10,148 nucleotides of DNA, taken from a bacterium (lineage in GTDB: Bacteria > JAHJDO01). A model generated the notes under the pieces. The model was not told the DNA's origin. It saw nothing but the letters and a program-made list of their open reading frames with translations, and did no database searches. Position numbers and translations under genes: made by a program. Position 1 is the first letter of the stretch. Every line of letters starts with the position of its first letter. This document shows, piece by piece, positions 1 to 8,376 of this stretch. The DNA is taken from the NCBI GenBank assembly GCA_030671985.1, contig DAOVHI010000044.1, positions 1 through 10,148 on the forward strand. The letters run 5' to 3'.

Positions 1-411
1 AAACGCAATAAGAGCAATTCTGTCGTTCTTTCTTCCCTGAACAAAATTCTTTACTACATCCTTTACCACTTCAAGCCTGTTCTGTCTCCTCCCATTAAGT
101 TTGAAGTCTTCTGCAAGCATACTGGTTGAGCAGTCAACAGCCAAAACAATATCAATCCCCTCGGTTTGAATCTTGGATTCCTCTATAGGCGATTGCGGTC
201 CGGCTAAGGCAATTATTACAAAGAAAATAGCTGTTGCTCTCAGAAATATAAGATTTTGAGCCAGCTTTAATTTAAAAGAGCTTCCCAAACCCCCTAAAAG
301 TTTATCTGATGAAAATCTAAAACTGGGAATCTTAACCTTCTTTTTTGTGTACATAACAAAGGGAATAAGCAACAACAAAAATGTAAAAACCCACGGATTT
401 CTAAAAGTCAT
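1..411 (-). CDS. BatA-like VWA-domain membrane protein, N-terminal part (cut by window edge)
   Basis: The reading frame is open from an ATG at 411-409 to the left edge, giving 137 codons; the C-terminus lies outside the window. A hydrophobic segment at about residues 7-20 and a second at about 55-71 flank a basic loop, the usual N-terminal layout of BatA/BatB proteins. The VWA domain then begins (GIDIVLAVDCSTSM). The MIDAS metal-site motif DxSxS is intact as D93-C-S-T-S97, followed by AEDFK and NRLEVVK as in BatA. Family knowledge: such proteins are inner-membrane anchored, with the VWA domain outside the cytoplasm, and work with a MoxR ATPase. The start is chosen because it overlaps the upstream stop (TAATG) and has an AAGGGG Shine-Dalgarno sequence about 5 bases before it. 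It is the last visible gene of the moxR module; whether BatB, BatC or BatD genes follow cannot be seen. I am confident of the family and less so of BatA versus BatB. Confidence 0.85.
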   Translation of the reverse strand, partial: MTFRNPWVFTFLLLLIPFVMYTKKKVKIPSFRFSSDKLLGGLGSSFKLKLAQNLIFLRATAIFFVIIALAGPQSPIEESKIQTEGIDIVLAVDCSTSMLAEDFKLNGRRQNRLEVVKDVVKNFVQGRKNDRIALIAF

Positions 412-935
412 TATTCCCCTTGTTTTTCTTCTATTTTAGTTTGATCTACAAGTTTTTTCGCAGACTGAAAGCTTAAATCGATTTCCGATTCACTCGGACC
501 ATATTTAGCAAACTTAACCATATCGCAGTGCGATAAAAACTCCTTTAGAAAATTTCTGCGTTTACCAAATAATTCCTTAAATTCTTTGATCTCAAGCAAA
601 AACTCTTCCGTAGTCATTTCAGGAGCTCTTATGTCAAACCTGTTTTCAAGATAGTGTCTTACAATAAGCGATAATTCGACATAGTATTGTTTGACCTTGC
701 GCTGTTTGACCAAGTCCTTTCTTTTGAGATTTTCAAGCATTTCGTAAGCTAATTCATGCGCCGATTTTCGGAGAAGTACTTCCTTAGATTTTTTCTTTTT
801 CTTCAAAAAAAGCTTTAATAACCAAACAATCAGCAAAACAAACGCTACTGCCGCAATGATGATTAGATATGCTGTCCATTTCTCAGGAAAACTGACAGGG
901 CCTTCTATGTCGCGAATATCTAAAGGTGATTTCAT
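411..935 (-). CDS. DUF4381-like single-pass membrane protein of the MoxR/Bat module
   Basis: This 174-residue protein has a short N-terminal stretch (LDIRDIEGPVSFPEKW), one strong membrane segment at about residues 22-44, then a block of five lysines that should face the cytoplasm, and a soluble, helix-rich, highly charged C-terminal domain. The pattern around residues 86-115 (YYVELSLIVRHYLENRF, then APEMTTEEFL) matches what I know of DUF4381 proteins, which sit between DUF58 and VWA genes in moxR operons. The molecular function of that family is not established; a scaffold or partner of the VWA proteins is an inference. The ATG follows the DUF58 stop directly (TAGATG, no gap) and has AAGGA about 8 bases upstream. 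Its own stop overlaps the next ATG by one base, so translation of the group is probably coupled. The family call is moderate because the N-terminal motif is only loosely conserved. Confidence 0.7.
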   Translation of the reverse strand: MKSPLDIRDIEGPVSFPEKWTAYLIIIAAVAFVLLIVWLLKLFLKKKKKSKEVLLRKSAHELAYEMLENLKRKDLVKQRKVKQYYVELSLIVRHYLENRFDIRAPEMTTEEFLLEIKEFKELFGKRRNFLKEFLSHCDMVKFAKYGPSESEIDLSFQSAKKLVDQTKIEEKQGE

Positions 936-1814
936 CTAACGCATCCTTCTTTCTCTCATTTTAAAAAAGCCAATTAATGTTTTCGAATAAGGAATATCCG
1001 TGCGGATATCAATGCTATCTACGTTTATAGATTGAAACAGTTTTTTCCTTTCCTGAAATCTCCGAAGTGAGTTTTTGTGATAATCTTTCCTTAAGCCAGC
1101 GTTGGAAGTATCTATTAGACAGCTTCCTCCAGTTTCAGCATCATCCAATTTCATAATACCAATATTTGGAAGTTCTATTTCCAATGGATCAGTTATTGTC
1201 ATAGCTATAATATCGTGCCGCTTATTTGCAATTGAAAGAGCTTTTTTAAAATCAGAATCGTAAAAATCGGAAACAATAAAGGTGACTGTCTTGCGACTTG
1301 TGATCTTGCCAAGATATTCCAAGGCTGCTTTAATATTTGTTCCGCTTCCCTTCGGTTTAAAATAAAGCGCCTCTCTGATAACCCGCAGTACATGGCTCAA
1401 TCCTTTCCTTGGAGGAATGAACTTTTCGATTCTATCCGTAAAAATAATCAGCCCTACTTTATCATTGTTTTGTATTGCAGAAAACGCAAGGAGCGAGCAA
1501 AGTTCTGCCGCCAGCTTACTCTTCAATTGTTTTGTTGTTCCGAAAGAACATGAAAGAGACATGTCCAGAAGCAGCATAACAGTTAATTCTCTTTCCTCTA
1601 CAAATTTCTTAACATAAGGCCGTCCCGTTCTGGCGGTAACATTCCAGTCAATACTGCGGATCTCGTCACCCGGCTGATATTCTCTGACTTCGTCAAACTC
1701 CATCCCGCTTCCCTTAAAAACGCTTTGATACTGACCTGCGAACACGTCGGTAACCATACGGGAAGTAGTTATCTGAATACGGCGAACTTGTTTAAGGACT
1801 TCTTTCGGAATCAT
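936..1814 (-). CDS. DUF58 family protein (VWA-like) of the MoxR/Bat module
   Basis: This is a 292-residue soluble protein with the DUF58 signature at about residues 35-57: G-S-G-M-E-F, then R-x-Y-Q-P-G-D and R-S-I-D-W. After it, a VWA-type fold begins with LLLDMSLSCS; D84-x-S86-x-S88 preserves the MIDAS triad, and later strands (DKVGLIIFTD, TVTFIVSDFYD) continue the fold. No membrane segment is seen, unlike longer two-helix DUF58 proteins, so it should be cytoplasmic. Family knowledge: DUF58 proteins are encoded next to MoxR ATPases and are thought to act with them as a chaperone-like pair. Here it starts 2 bases after the moxR stop. Only a weak SD-like sequence precedes the ATG, so its translation probably depends on ribosomes arriving from moxR. 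Family assignment is firm; the biological substrate is unknown. Confidence 0.9.
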   Translation of the reverse strand: MIPKEVLKQVRRIQITTSRMVTDVFAGQYQSVFKGSGMEFDEVREYQPGDEIRSIDWNVTARTGRPYVKKFVEERELTVMLLLDMSLSCSFGTTKQLKSKLAAELCSLLAFSAIQNNDKVGLIIFTDRIEKFIPPRKGLSHVLRVIREALYFKPKGSGTNIKAALEYLGKITSRKTVTFIVSDFYDSDFKKALSIANKRHDIIAMTITDPLEIELPNIGIMKLDDAETGGSCLIDTSNAGLRKDYHKNSLRRFQERKKLFQSINVDSIDIRTDIPYSKTLIGFFKMRERRMR

Positions 1815-1816
1815 CT

Positions 1817-2812
1817 TTACGGGACTTCTATTTCATCGAATATCTTTTTAATGATATCCTCTGATGTTTTTTCTTCTGCCTCCGCTTCGTAACTGATAAT
1901 TACCCGATGCCTCAGCACATCCTGTCCAATAGATTTAATATCCTGCGGAGTAACATAACCTCTGCCCTGAATAAAAGCATGAGCCTTTGAAGCAACAGTT
2001 AAATATATACTTGCGCGTGGAGAAGCTCCGTACTGAATAAGGCTGCTGAGCTCATCTAACTTATATTTCTTCGGATCCCTTGTGGCAAAAACAATGTCAA
2101 GAATATATTTTTCTATTTTTTCATCGACATAGATTTCATCAACTACAGAACGAGCTTTAATAATATCCGCAGGATCAACGACAGGAGACACTTCTATCTT
2201 CTTATTTGTATAACTCATCATTTTTAATATCTTGTGCTCTTCTTCCATGCTAGGATAGGTTATATTTATCTTAAGCATAAATCTGTCTACCTGCGCTTCC
2301 GGCAATGGATAAGTTCCTTCCTGCTCTATGGGATTCTGTGTAGCCATAACAAGAAACGGCTCATCCAATTTGAATGTATCTTCGCCAATTGTAATCTGTC
2401 TTTCCTGCATTGCTTCCAAAAGCGCGCTTTGAACCTTTGCGGGAGCTCTGTTTATTTCATCTGCCAGAATGATGTTAGAGAAAATCGGTCCTTTTTTTGT
2501 TGTGAAATTTCCGTCTTTTGGGTTATAGACCAATGTTCCAATTAAATCCGCAGGCAGGAGATCGGGAGTAAACTGTATCCTCTGAAATTTTGTTTTTATT
2601 GCCTGCGACAATGTCTTTATTGCTGTTGTCTTGGCAAGACCGGGAACTCCTTCTACCAACACGTGTCCGTTTGCCAGAAGCCCAACCAGAAGTCTGTTAA
2701 CAAGATATTCCTGACCTATAATTACCTTTCCGATCTCTGAAGTTAAACTTCGGACAAATCCACTTTCTTTCTGAACTTTTTCATTTATTGCTGTTATCCC
2801 TTCTCCAACCAT
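1817..2812 (-). CDS. moxR: MoxR-family AAA+ ATPase
   Basis: The 331-residue product is a normal-length MoxR ATPase. Walker A is GVPGLAKT at residues 55-62 and Walker B is IILADEINRAP at 114-124 (D118, E119). The MoxR box ATQNPIEQEGTYPLPEAQVDRF follows at 157-178, with sensor-1 N160 and the arginine R177. A GASPRAS motif in the C-terminal lid carries the sensor-2 arginine. Family knowledge: MoxR ATPases remodel or activate partner proteins, often VWA proteins, in metal-cofactor insertion and envelope or stress functions. The adjacent DUF58, DUF4381 and VWA genes are the expected partners. The ATG at 2812 has a GGGAG Shine-Dalgarno sequence at 2823-2827 (minus strand), 10 bases upstream. The gene starts 19 bases after the glyS stop with no terminator between them, so it is likely read from the recO promoter, although an internal promoter within glyS cannot be excluded. 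Confidence 0.95.
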   Translation of the reverse strand: MVGEGITAINEKVQKESGFVRSLTSEIGKVIIGQEYLVNRLLVGLLANGHVLVEGVPGLAKTTAIKTLSQAIKTKFQRIQFTPDLLPADLIGTLVYNPKDGNFTTKKGPIFSNIILADEINRAPAKVQSALLEAMQERQITIGEDTFKLDEPFLVMATQNPIEQEGTYPLPEAQVDRFMLKINITYPSMEEEHKILKMMSYTNKKIEVSPVVDPADIIKARSVVDEIYVDEKIEKYILDIVFATRDPKKYKLDELSSLIQYGASPRASIYLTVASKAHAFIQGRGYVTPQDIKSIGQDVLRHRVIISYEAEAEEKTSEDIIKKIFDEIEVP

Positions 2813-2822
2813 AGTTTTACTT

Positions 2823-2827
2823 CTCCC
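2823..2827 (-). promoter_or_regulatory. Ribosome binding site of moxR
   Basis: GGGAG, read on the minus strand, lies 10 bases before the moxR ATG inside the 19-base glyS-moxR gap. It gives moxR its own initiation signal, so its translation need not be coupled to glyS. Confidence 0.65.
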
Positions 2828-2831
2828 TTTT

Positions 2832-4931
2832 TTATTTTTCTGTCACCACATATGAGAAATTGGCAAGCTGTGAAAACATGTTCTCTATTTCCTGTAGAAA
2901 TGCGAGGCGGTTGTTTCTTAAGTCATGATTTTCGTCCATTATCATAACTTTATCAAAAAAATCATCCAGAGGTTTTCTTAGACTTATAATTTGGATGAAT
3001 GCTTTAGTATAGTCTCTGTTCTTTATTGATTTTTTTACGCTTTTATTAATATTCAAAAAGTTTTTAGCAAGCTCCTTTTCTTCAGGCTCAACAAGTTTTC
3101 TCTTGTTAAAATAAATGAACTCTATTCCCCTTCCTCTTGCCTGTTTTAGAATATTGGAAATGCGCTTGAAAGAGGTTGTTATTGATTCAAAATTATCACT
3201 CCTGCTAACATCAGAAAGCGCCTCTAAAATTTTGCATTTCTTTGTAGGCTCAAAAGAAGCAGTATTAATCACCGCGTCAATAAAATCATATCTATGTTGT
3301 TCCGCGCCCAAAAGATAATTCTTTAATCTTTGTTTGAAGAAATCAACAATCAGGCAAAAAATCCTTTCATGCTCATCTTCACTAATTTTATAAAGTTTTA
3401 TGCACTCATTAATTATATTCTCAAGATCAATGTCGTATCCGTTTTCAATGATTATTCTGAGAATTCCTATTGCCTGCCTTCTTAAGGCGAACTTGTCACC
3501 TGAACCTGTTATTGAATTCTCATTCTCAATAACATGAGACACAATCGCATTCATCTTATCTGATATAGAAACCACATCGGCCTCTTTAGATACAGAAAGA
3601 GAATCGTCGGAAAATCGAGGATAGTAATGATACGAAATTCCCCAAACAACTCTTTTATCTTCGTCGCTCTCCAAGGCGGCATACTCTCCGCCTATTCTTC
3701 CCTGAAGTTCTGGAAATTCATCAACCATATGAGTTCCTAGATCAGCTTTGCATAATTTACATATTCTTTTAAGTATTTCTTTATCTGCGCGCACATTCTT
3801 ATTTACTACTTTTGCTAATCTTTCTATCGCCCTGATCCTTTTAGGCAAGGTTCCAAACTGATGAACATTTTTTGCATCCATTATCTGTTTTGCCCGCTCT
3901 TCCAAACTTATTTTCCTATCCTCATCCCAAAAGAATTTGGCATCGGCAAGCCGCGCATTAAGAACTTTCTCGTTACCTTTTATAATATTATTTTCACTGC
4001 CTTTCATGTTGGAGATAAAAACAAATTTGTTGGTAAGCAAACCTTGTTCATCTTTTACGGGAAAATATTTTTGATGTGATTTCATTGCCGCCTCAAGCGC
4101 AATGTCAGGAACATCCAAGAACTTTTTAGGGAAAGTTCCTTCCAGAACATTTGGATATTCAACCAGATCAGTTACAGTATCCAAAAGTTTTGGATCAAAA
4201 GACGGATCACTGCTTCCGTTATACTTATTCAGAATAGAAACTAATTTCTGCTCTATCTCTCTCTTTCTTGTAACGTAATCAACAATAACAAAAGCACTGC
4301 CCAGATTTTTTGCGTATTCATCAATATCTGCGCTGTTGATTTTTATTGCATCATGGGCAAGAAAACGATGTCCGTATGTAATATTACATGCTTCAAGTTT
4401 TCCAAACTTAACAGGAATTACATCTTTTCCATACAAGCACATCAACCATCTTATCGGTCTCGCAAACCTAACACCTGAATCGTCCCATCTCATAGTCTTC
4501 GGAAAAGATATTGACTCTATTATCTGCGGTACTAAATCTTGAAGAAGTTCCGCCGTTGATTTTCCCCTTTCAATCTTCTCTACAAAAACATATTTCCCTG
4601 ATTTTGTCTCTTCTATTTTTAAATCACTCACACTTAGATCGAACTTTTTAGCAAAACCAATTGCGGCCATAGTTGGTTTGTTGTTTTCATCAAACGCTTT
4701 ATCATATGGCGGACCCAGAACCGTTATTTCCTTATCTTCCTGCTTTTCACTTAGGTCTTCAATAAAAAGAACAAGTCTTCTGGGAGTGCCAAGTAAAATT
4801 TTTCTTTTAGAAAATTTTAATCCTGCCTCTTTCAACATCTCAAAGGCAATTCTAACAATATCATTTCTCGCTAAACTAACATACGAGGCTGGTAATTCCT
4901 CTATCCCTATTTCCAACAATAAATTCTTCAT
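2832..4931 (-). CDS. glyS: Glycine--tRNA ligase beta subunit
   Basis: The 699-residue product is the large subunit of the bacterial alpha2-beta2 glycyl-tRNA synthetase, which charges tRNA-Gly; the beta subunit mainly binds the tRNA. Family marks in order are [11 protein letters not shown] at the N-terminus, GTPRRL (48-53), FARPIRWL (156-163), [17 protein letters not shown] (256-266), MKSHQKYFP (283-291), [10 protein letters not shown] (402-411), [13 protein letters not shown] (481-493), and a C-terminal anticodon-binding region with [19 protein letters not shown]. The frame is open for 11 further codons upstream, but ATG 4931-4929 is preferred: it gives the normal family N-terminus, has GGAG just upstream, and overlaps the glyQ stop as ATGA. 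The stretch before FALRR (INGSGDK-like, residues about 473-480) departs from the usual PTGSKDP consensus. Function is near certain. Confidence 0.97.
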   Translation of the reverse strand: MKNLLLEIGIEELPASYVSLARNDIVRIAFEMLKEAGLKFSKRKILLGTPRRLVLFIEDLSEKQEDKEITVLGPPYDKAFDENNKPTMAAIGFAKKFDLSVSDLKIEETKSGKYVFVEKIERGKSTAELLQDLVPQIIESISFPKTMRWDDSGVRFARPIRWLMCLYGKDVIPVKFGKLEACNITYGHRFLAHDAIKINSADIDEYAKNLGSAFVIVDYVTRKREIEQKLVSILNKYNGSSDPSFDPKLLDTVTDLVEYPNVLEGTFPKKFLDVPDIALEAAMKSHQKYFPVKDEQGLLTNKFVFISNMKGSENNIIKGNEKVLNARLADAKFFWDEDRKISLEERAKQIMDAKNVHQFGTLPKRIRAIERLAKVVNKNVRADKEILKRICKLCKADLGTHMVDEFPELQGRIGGEYAALESDEDKRVVWGISYHYYPRFSDDSLSVSKEADVVSISDKMNAIVSHVIENENSITGSGDKFALRRQAIGILRIIIENGYDIDLENIINECIKLYKISEDEHERIFCLIVDFFKQRLKNYLLGAEQHRYDFIDAVINTASFEPTKKCKILEALSDVSRSDNFESITTSFKRISNILKQARGRGIEFIYFNKRKLVEPEEKELAKNFLNINKSVKKSIKNRDYTKAFIQIISLRKPLDDFFDKVMIMDENHDLRNNRLAFLQEIENMFSQLANFSYVVTEK

Positions 4932-5767
4932 TCTTCTCCAAAATAAATCTTTGCGCACATACAAGCCAGCTTTCTTACCCTTTGTATGAATTGGGCTCTT
5001 TCTGCCACACCTATAACTCCTCTTGCATCCAGAATGTTAAAGGTATGAGAGCATTTCAATGTATAATCGTATGCAGGAAGAACCAGTTTTTTATCTATCA
5101 ATCTTCTTGCTTCTTTTTCGTACATATTGAAGAGTTTAAGCTGCATCTTTGTATCGGCCTTCTCAAAGTTATATACAGAAAATTCTCTTTCATTATTCTT
5201 GTAAACATCTCCATACTTAAACTCGTTTGTCCAATCAATATCAAAGACATTGTCTTTTTTCTGAAGATACATTGCAATACGCTCCAGTCCATAAGTCAGC
5301 TCAACTGATATGGGATTTAGCTCAATCCCCCCAACCTGCTGGAAATACGTAAACTGCGTTATCTCCATACCGTCAAGCCAAACTTCCCAGCCAAGTCCTG
5401 TTGCGCCAAGCGTGGGAGATTCCCAGTCATCCTCGACAAACCGTACATCGTGTTTAGAGAGATTTATTCCCAGCTCTTTGAGACTATTCAGATACAGGTC
5501 CTGTACATTGTCAGGAGAAGGTTTCAGTATTACCTGATATTGATAATATCGGCCAAGTCTGTTTGGGTTTTCACCATATCTGCCGTCTGTCGGTCTTCTG
5601 GACGGTTGGACGTAGGCAGTCTTCCATGGTTTCTCATCAAGCACTCTTAAAAAGGTATAAGGACTGAATGTTCCTGCTCCAATTTCAATATCATATGGCT
5701 GAGCAATTACACAACCTTGTTTTGACCAGTACTCACTAAGAACCGATATGATTTCTTGAAATGTCAT
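4928..5767 (-). CDS. glyQ: Glycine--tRNA ligase alpha subunit
   Basis: The 279-residue catalytic subunit of the tetrameric glycyl-tRNA synthetase forms glycyl-adenylate and transfers glycine to tRNA-Gly. It is close to full length for the family. Strongly conserved blocks are seen: [20 protein letters not shown] (18-37), [18 protein letters not shown] (54-71), a long class II core including [20 protein letters not shown] (111-130), [11 protein letters not shown] (134-144), and [13 protein letters not shown] (156-168). The start overlaps the recO stop by 4 bases (ATGA) and the end overlaps glyS by 4 bases in the same way, so recO, glyQ and glyS should be co-transcribed and glyQ and glyS made in step. 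The only SD-like GGAG lies about 14 bases before the ATG, further than usual, which suggests coupling to recO translation. The call is near certain. Confidence 0.98.
   Translation of the reverse strand: MTFQEIISVLSEYWSKQGCVIAQPYDIEIGAGTFSPYTFLRVLDEKPWKTAYVQPSRRPTDGRYGENPNRLGRYYQYQVILKPSPDNVQDLYLNSLKELGINLSKHDVRFVEDDWESPTLGATGLGWEVWLDGMEITQFTYFQQVGGIELNPISVELTYGLERIAMYLQKKDNVFDIDWTNEFKYGDVYKNNEREFSVYNFEKADTKMQLKLFNMYEKEARRLIDKKLVLPAYDYTLKCSHTFNILDARGVIGVAERAQFIQRVRKLACMCAKIYFGEE
4936..4939 (-). promoter_or_regulatory. Ribosome binding site that decides the glyS start
   Basis: GGAG on the minus strand lies inside the 3' end of glyQ, 4 bases before the ATG at 4931. It supports this start over the in-frame ATG 33 bases upstream at 4964, which would add a non-family N-terminal tail ([11 protein letters not shown]). 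Confidence 0.7.
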
Positions 5768-6513
5768 ATATTCGCAACTTGCTCCAAAAAATCCAAAGAT
5801 TTAAGATTGCTGACTAATGTATATTTTATATAAGATTCTAGCACTAGTTTAAGCTCTTGGCTAGATAATTTATTTAGTTTTAAGCGAGAAAGATTTGAAA
5901 AACCCGATGCCTGTAAGTGCCGTATAGTCAGTATAGTTCCCAAGGATATACGAGGAGCGCTTTCATCCGCGCCCCAGCACTCATTATTAAGGATACCTCC
6001 AAGTCTGCAGCTAAATTTCCCATTGACTATCTTCGCTCCGCAATTTACACACCTATCAAAAACAGGTATGCATCCAAGCATTTTTAAAAGTCTAATCTCA
6101 AAAAAATGCGCAAGAACTTCCGGCTCTACGCCGGTTGTTTCTAATGTAATTAACGCATTCAGAATCAAGTCAAAAATCTGTTCGCTTTCCTGAGCTCCTT
6201 CAATGGTTTTGTTGATAAGTTCTATAAAATATGACGCATAAGCTGTCTTAATCAGGTCATCTCGTATATTTAAAAATGGATTCTTCAGATCGCATTGACT
6301 AACAAGCTGAATATCCGTTTTCTTCTGATAGAAGATCAAAACAATGTGGCTGAATATCTCCAAGCTGCTGCCGAACTTGTTTTTTGCGCTTCTGGCACCC
6401 TTTGCAATGCCCTTTATTTTTCCGAATTGAGAAGTATAGAATGTAACGATTTTGCTGGATTCCGCAAAATTTATGCTCCTAAGAACAATTGCTTCTGTAG
6501 TTTGGATACTCAT
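5764..6513 (-). CDS. recO: DNA repair protein RecO
   Basis: The 249-residue protein has the RecO layout. An N-terminal OB-fold ([22 protein letters not shown], then [19 protein letters not shown]) binds DNA; it is followed by a helical domain with a cysteine cluster. RecO anneals single strands and, with RecR, loads RecA onto SSB-coated DNA in the RecF pathway. Cysteines are C155-x2-C158, C169 and C179. In zinc-type RecO the second pair normally follows the GG.L motif as Cx2C; here that first position is N176 and an extra cysteine sits before the motif at C169, so a zinc site may be rearranged or lost. The ATG at 6513 has AGG about 10 bases upstream. It is the first gene of the minus-strand operon and is divergent from recJ. 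Identity is secure. Confidence 0.93.
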   Translation of the reverse strand: MSIQTTEAIVLRSINFAESSKIVTFYTSQFGKIKGIAKGARSAKNKFGSSLEIFSHIVLIFYQKKTDIQLVSQCDLKNPFLNIRDDLIKTAYASYFIELINKTIEGAQESEQIFDLILNALITLETTGVEPEVLAHFFEIRLLKMLGCIPVFDRCVNCGAKIVNGKFSCRLGGILNNECWGADESAPRISLGTILTIRHLQASGFSNLSRLKLNKLSSQELKLVLESYIKYTLVSNLKSLDFLEQVANI

Positions 6514-6555
6514 CTAAGATACCTGATAAAGTTGAACCGTCATTTCTAATGGAAG

Positions 6556-6584
6556 ATTGTATCAAATATCCCCTGCTTTGTAAT
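6556..6584 (-). promoter_or_regulatory. Predicted sigma-70-type promoter for the recO-glyQ-glyS-moxR operon
   Basis: Reading the minus strand, ATTACA (6584-6579) and TACAAT (6561-6556) are separated by 17 bases, with a TGA immediately before the -10 box giving an extended -10. The transcript would start near 6549, about 36 bases before the recO ATG. The -35 match is 4 of 6 and the -10 match 5 of 6. This is consensus matching by eye only. Confidence 0.55.
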
Positions 6585-6599
6585 CAAAATTTATCTAGT

Positions 6600-6628
6600 T
6601 TGCTTTTAAGTGTAGGGAGTTTTATAAT
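6600..6628 (+). promoter_or_regulatory. Predicted sigma-70-type promoter for recJ
   Basis: TTGCTT (6600-6605) and a perfect TATAAT (6623-6628) are spaced by exactly 17 bases. Transcription would start near 6635, leaving a leader of about 30 bases before the recJ TTG. Its -35 box lies 15 bases from the -35 box of the divergent recO promoter, so the two polymerase sites are back to back. This is the best promoter match in the window. Confidence 0.7.
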
Positions 6629-6654
6629 GCGTTTCATATTAAACAATAGAAGGC

Positions 6655-6659
6655 AAGGA
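6655..6659 (+). promoter_or_regulatory. Ribosome binding site supporting the recJ TTG start
   Basis: AAGGA lies 7 bases before the TTG at 6667. The first in-frame ATG (6688) would be 28 bases away, too far for this site, so TTG is the better start. Confidence 0.65.
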
Positions 6660-6666
6660 AACTGGT

Positions 6667-8376
6667 TTGAAAAATTATACATGGGAAATGTATGAGGCTA
6701 ATGCGGAGCTGCAGAGAGAATTCTCGGATAAGCTGGGTATTATGCCGAATACAGCTCAAATACTTATAAATCGAGGGATAAAGGACATCCCTGCCGCAGA
6801 AAATTTTCTTTATTCTGCAATAGAAGCTTTATCAGATCCGTTTTTACTGCCTGATGTGGAAGCAAGCGTAAAAAGAATTCTAAAAGCAGTTGAACATAAG
6901 GAAAGAATAATTATTTACGGGGACTATGATGCTGACGGAATAACATCTACTGCCCTGTTATATAGATTTTTGATGGACTTTGGCGCGGATATTGATTTTT
7001 ACATTCCAAACAGAATGAATGAAGGTTATGGGCTTACTACTGAGATAATTAAAGACTTATGTAAAAATGGCGCAAAACTTATTATCACTGTTGACTGCGG
7101 AACAAATTCTATTGAAGAGGTTAACGCTGCAATCAGTATGGGAACGGACGTTATAATTACGGACCATCATACCGTTGAAATACCACTGCCGCAAAAATAT
7201 CCTGTAGTTAACCCGAAAAGGGCTGATTCCAAATATCCTTTTTCTGAACTTGCCGGCGTAGGTGTTGTGTTTCAATTATGCAGAGCAATGGCAAAACATC
7301 TTCTTGGAGATATCTCTTCTGAAGGGATTCTTAAATATATGGATCTTGCGGCAATAGGCACTATAGCGGATGTTGTTCCTCTTTTAGGAGATAATAGAAT
7401 AATTGTCAAATTAGGAATCTCAAAACTCAGAACCTCGGAAAACATTGGACTTAAAACATTGATCAAGGAATCCGGGCTAAAACAGAACAAGATATCAAGC
7501 GGACAGGTGGCGTTTATGATAGCTCCCAGACTTAATGCCGCGGGCAGAATGCAGAGCGCTCGGGAAAGTGTTACGCTTCTCACAACAGATTCACAGGAAA
7601 CTGCGTCAGATAAAGCGAAGCTTCTTTGCATAGAAAACACCAACAGACAGAAAACGGAGAAAGAGGTGCTTGCCAGCGCTGTTGAAATGGTAAAAAGCTC
7701 GGTTAACTTTGATAACGAACATGTTATCATACTTGAAAGCAATGAGTGGCATGAAGGAGTTATTGGAATAGTAGCCTCAAGACTTGTTGATATGTTCCAC
7801 AGACCAGCGATTCTTATATGCACCCAGAAAAAAGAAGCAAAAGGCTCAGGAAGGAGTATATCAGGCTTTAAGCTTATTGATGCTCTTCGTGAATGCAAAG
7901 ACTGCCTGATAAGATTTGGCGGACATTCTTATGCTGCGGGTTTATCAATTAATAAAGATAACATCGAAAATTTTAGAGATAAGATCAACCGGATTGCAGC
8001 CAAACTAATAACTAAGGAACATCTTCAACCAAAGCTACGTATAGATTTAGCTCTTTCTCCAGCTAATATCACAAACAAGTTTTTAGACGAAATAGAACAT
8101 CTTGAACCTTATGGAATGGGAAACTCAAAACCTGTATTCATCGCAAAAGGTCTTGAATTAGGTTACTCTCCCAGAAAAGTCGGCGATAATCATATAAAAC
8201 TTACGTTATCCCAACAGGGCAGACAATTTGAAGCTATTGGATTTAGAATGGCTGATTATATGGATAGTTACAGAGCCCAAAACCATATTGATATTATCTA
8301 TACTCCACAGATAAATATTTGGCAGGGCAAAAAGAGCTTGCAGCTAATTTTAAAAGATATGAGGTTTAGAACCTAA
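6667..8376 (+). CDS. recJ: Single-stranded-DNA-specific exonuclease RecJ
   Basis: The 569-residue protein is the length of classic RecJ, a 5'-3' single-strand exonuclease that resects ends for RecFOR-mediated RecA loading and acts in mismatch and base excision repair. All DHH phosphoesterase metal motifs are present: YGDYDADG (84-91), VDCG (142-145), TDHH (165-168) and [14 protein letters not shown] (226-239). The RLNAAGRM segment (288-295) and the DHHA1 elements GSGRSISGF (393-401) and GGHSYAAG (418-425) follow, and the C-terminal OB-like region begins with LEPYGMGN (479-486). It therefore looks catalytically intact. It starts at TTG with a good ribosome binding site; a downstream ATG would shorten the N-terminus by 7 residues. 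It is divergent from recO and ends 4 bases inside the convergent rpmB. The TTG start may keep expression low, but that is inference. Confidence 0.96.
   Translation: MKNYTWEMYEANAELQREFSDKLGIMPNTAQILINRGIKDIPAAENFLYSAIEALSDPFLLPDVEASVKRILKAVEHKERIIIYGDYDADGITSTALLYRFLMDFGADIDFYIPNRMNEGYGLTTEIIKDLCKNGAKLIITVDCGTNSIEEVNAAISMGTDVIITDHHTVEIPLPQKYPVVNPKRADSKYPFSELAGVGVVFQLCRAMAKHLLGDISSEGILKYMDLAAIGTIADVVPLLGDNRIIVKLGISKLRTSENIGLKTLIKESGLKQNKISSGQVAFMIAPRLNAAGRMQSARESVTLLTTDSQETASDKAKLLCIENTNRQKTEKEVLASAVEMVKSSVNFDNEHVIILESNEWHEGVIGIVASRLVDMFHRPAILICTQKKEAKGSGRSISGFKLIDALRECKDCLIRFGGHSYAAGLSINKDNIENFRDKINRIAAKLITKEHLQPKLRIDLALSPANITNKFLDEIEHLEPYGMGNSKPVFIAKGLELGYSPRKVGDNHIKLTLSQQGRQFEAIGFRMADYMDSYRAQNHIDIIYTPQINIWQGKKSLQLILKDMRFRT

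Noticed and set aside
2234-2545. Plus-strand 103-codon frame opposite moxR
   Set aside because: It is antisense to the conserved Walker B and sensor regions of moxR, with no family signal or supporting initiation site.
2813-2835. A/T-run between glyS and moxR as a terminator
   Set aside because: On the transcript strand the run is adenines, not uridines, and no hairpin precedes it.
4932-4964. Longer glyS start at the ATG at 4964, adding [11 protein letters not shown]
   Set aside because: The added residues do not match the family N-terminus, they lie within the glyQ coding end, and the ATG at 4931 has its own GGAG and the ATGA overlap.
7272-7898. Long minus-strand open frame of 208 codons opposite recJ
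   Set aside because: It lies wholly antisense to the highly conserved recJ core, has no ribosome binding site or recognisable domain, and is serine/leucine-rich as expected of a shadow frame.
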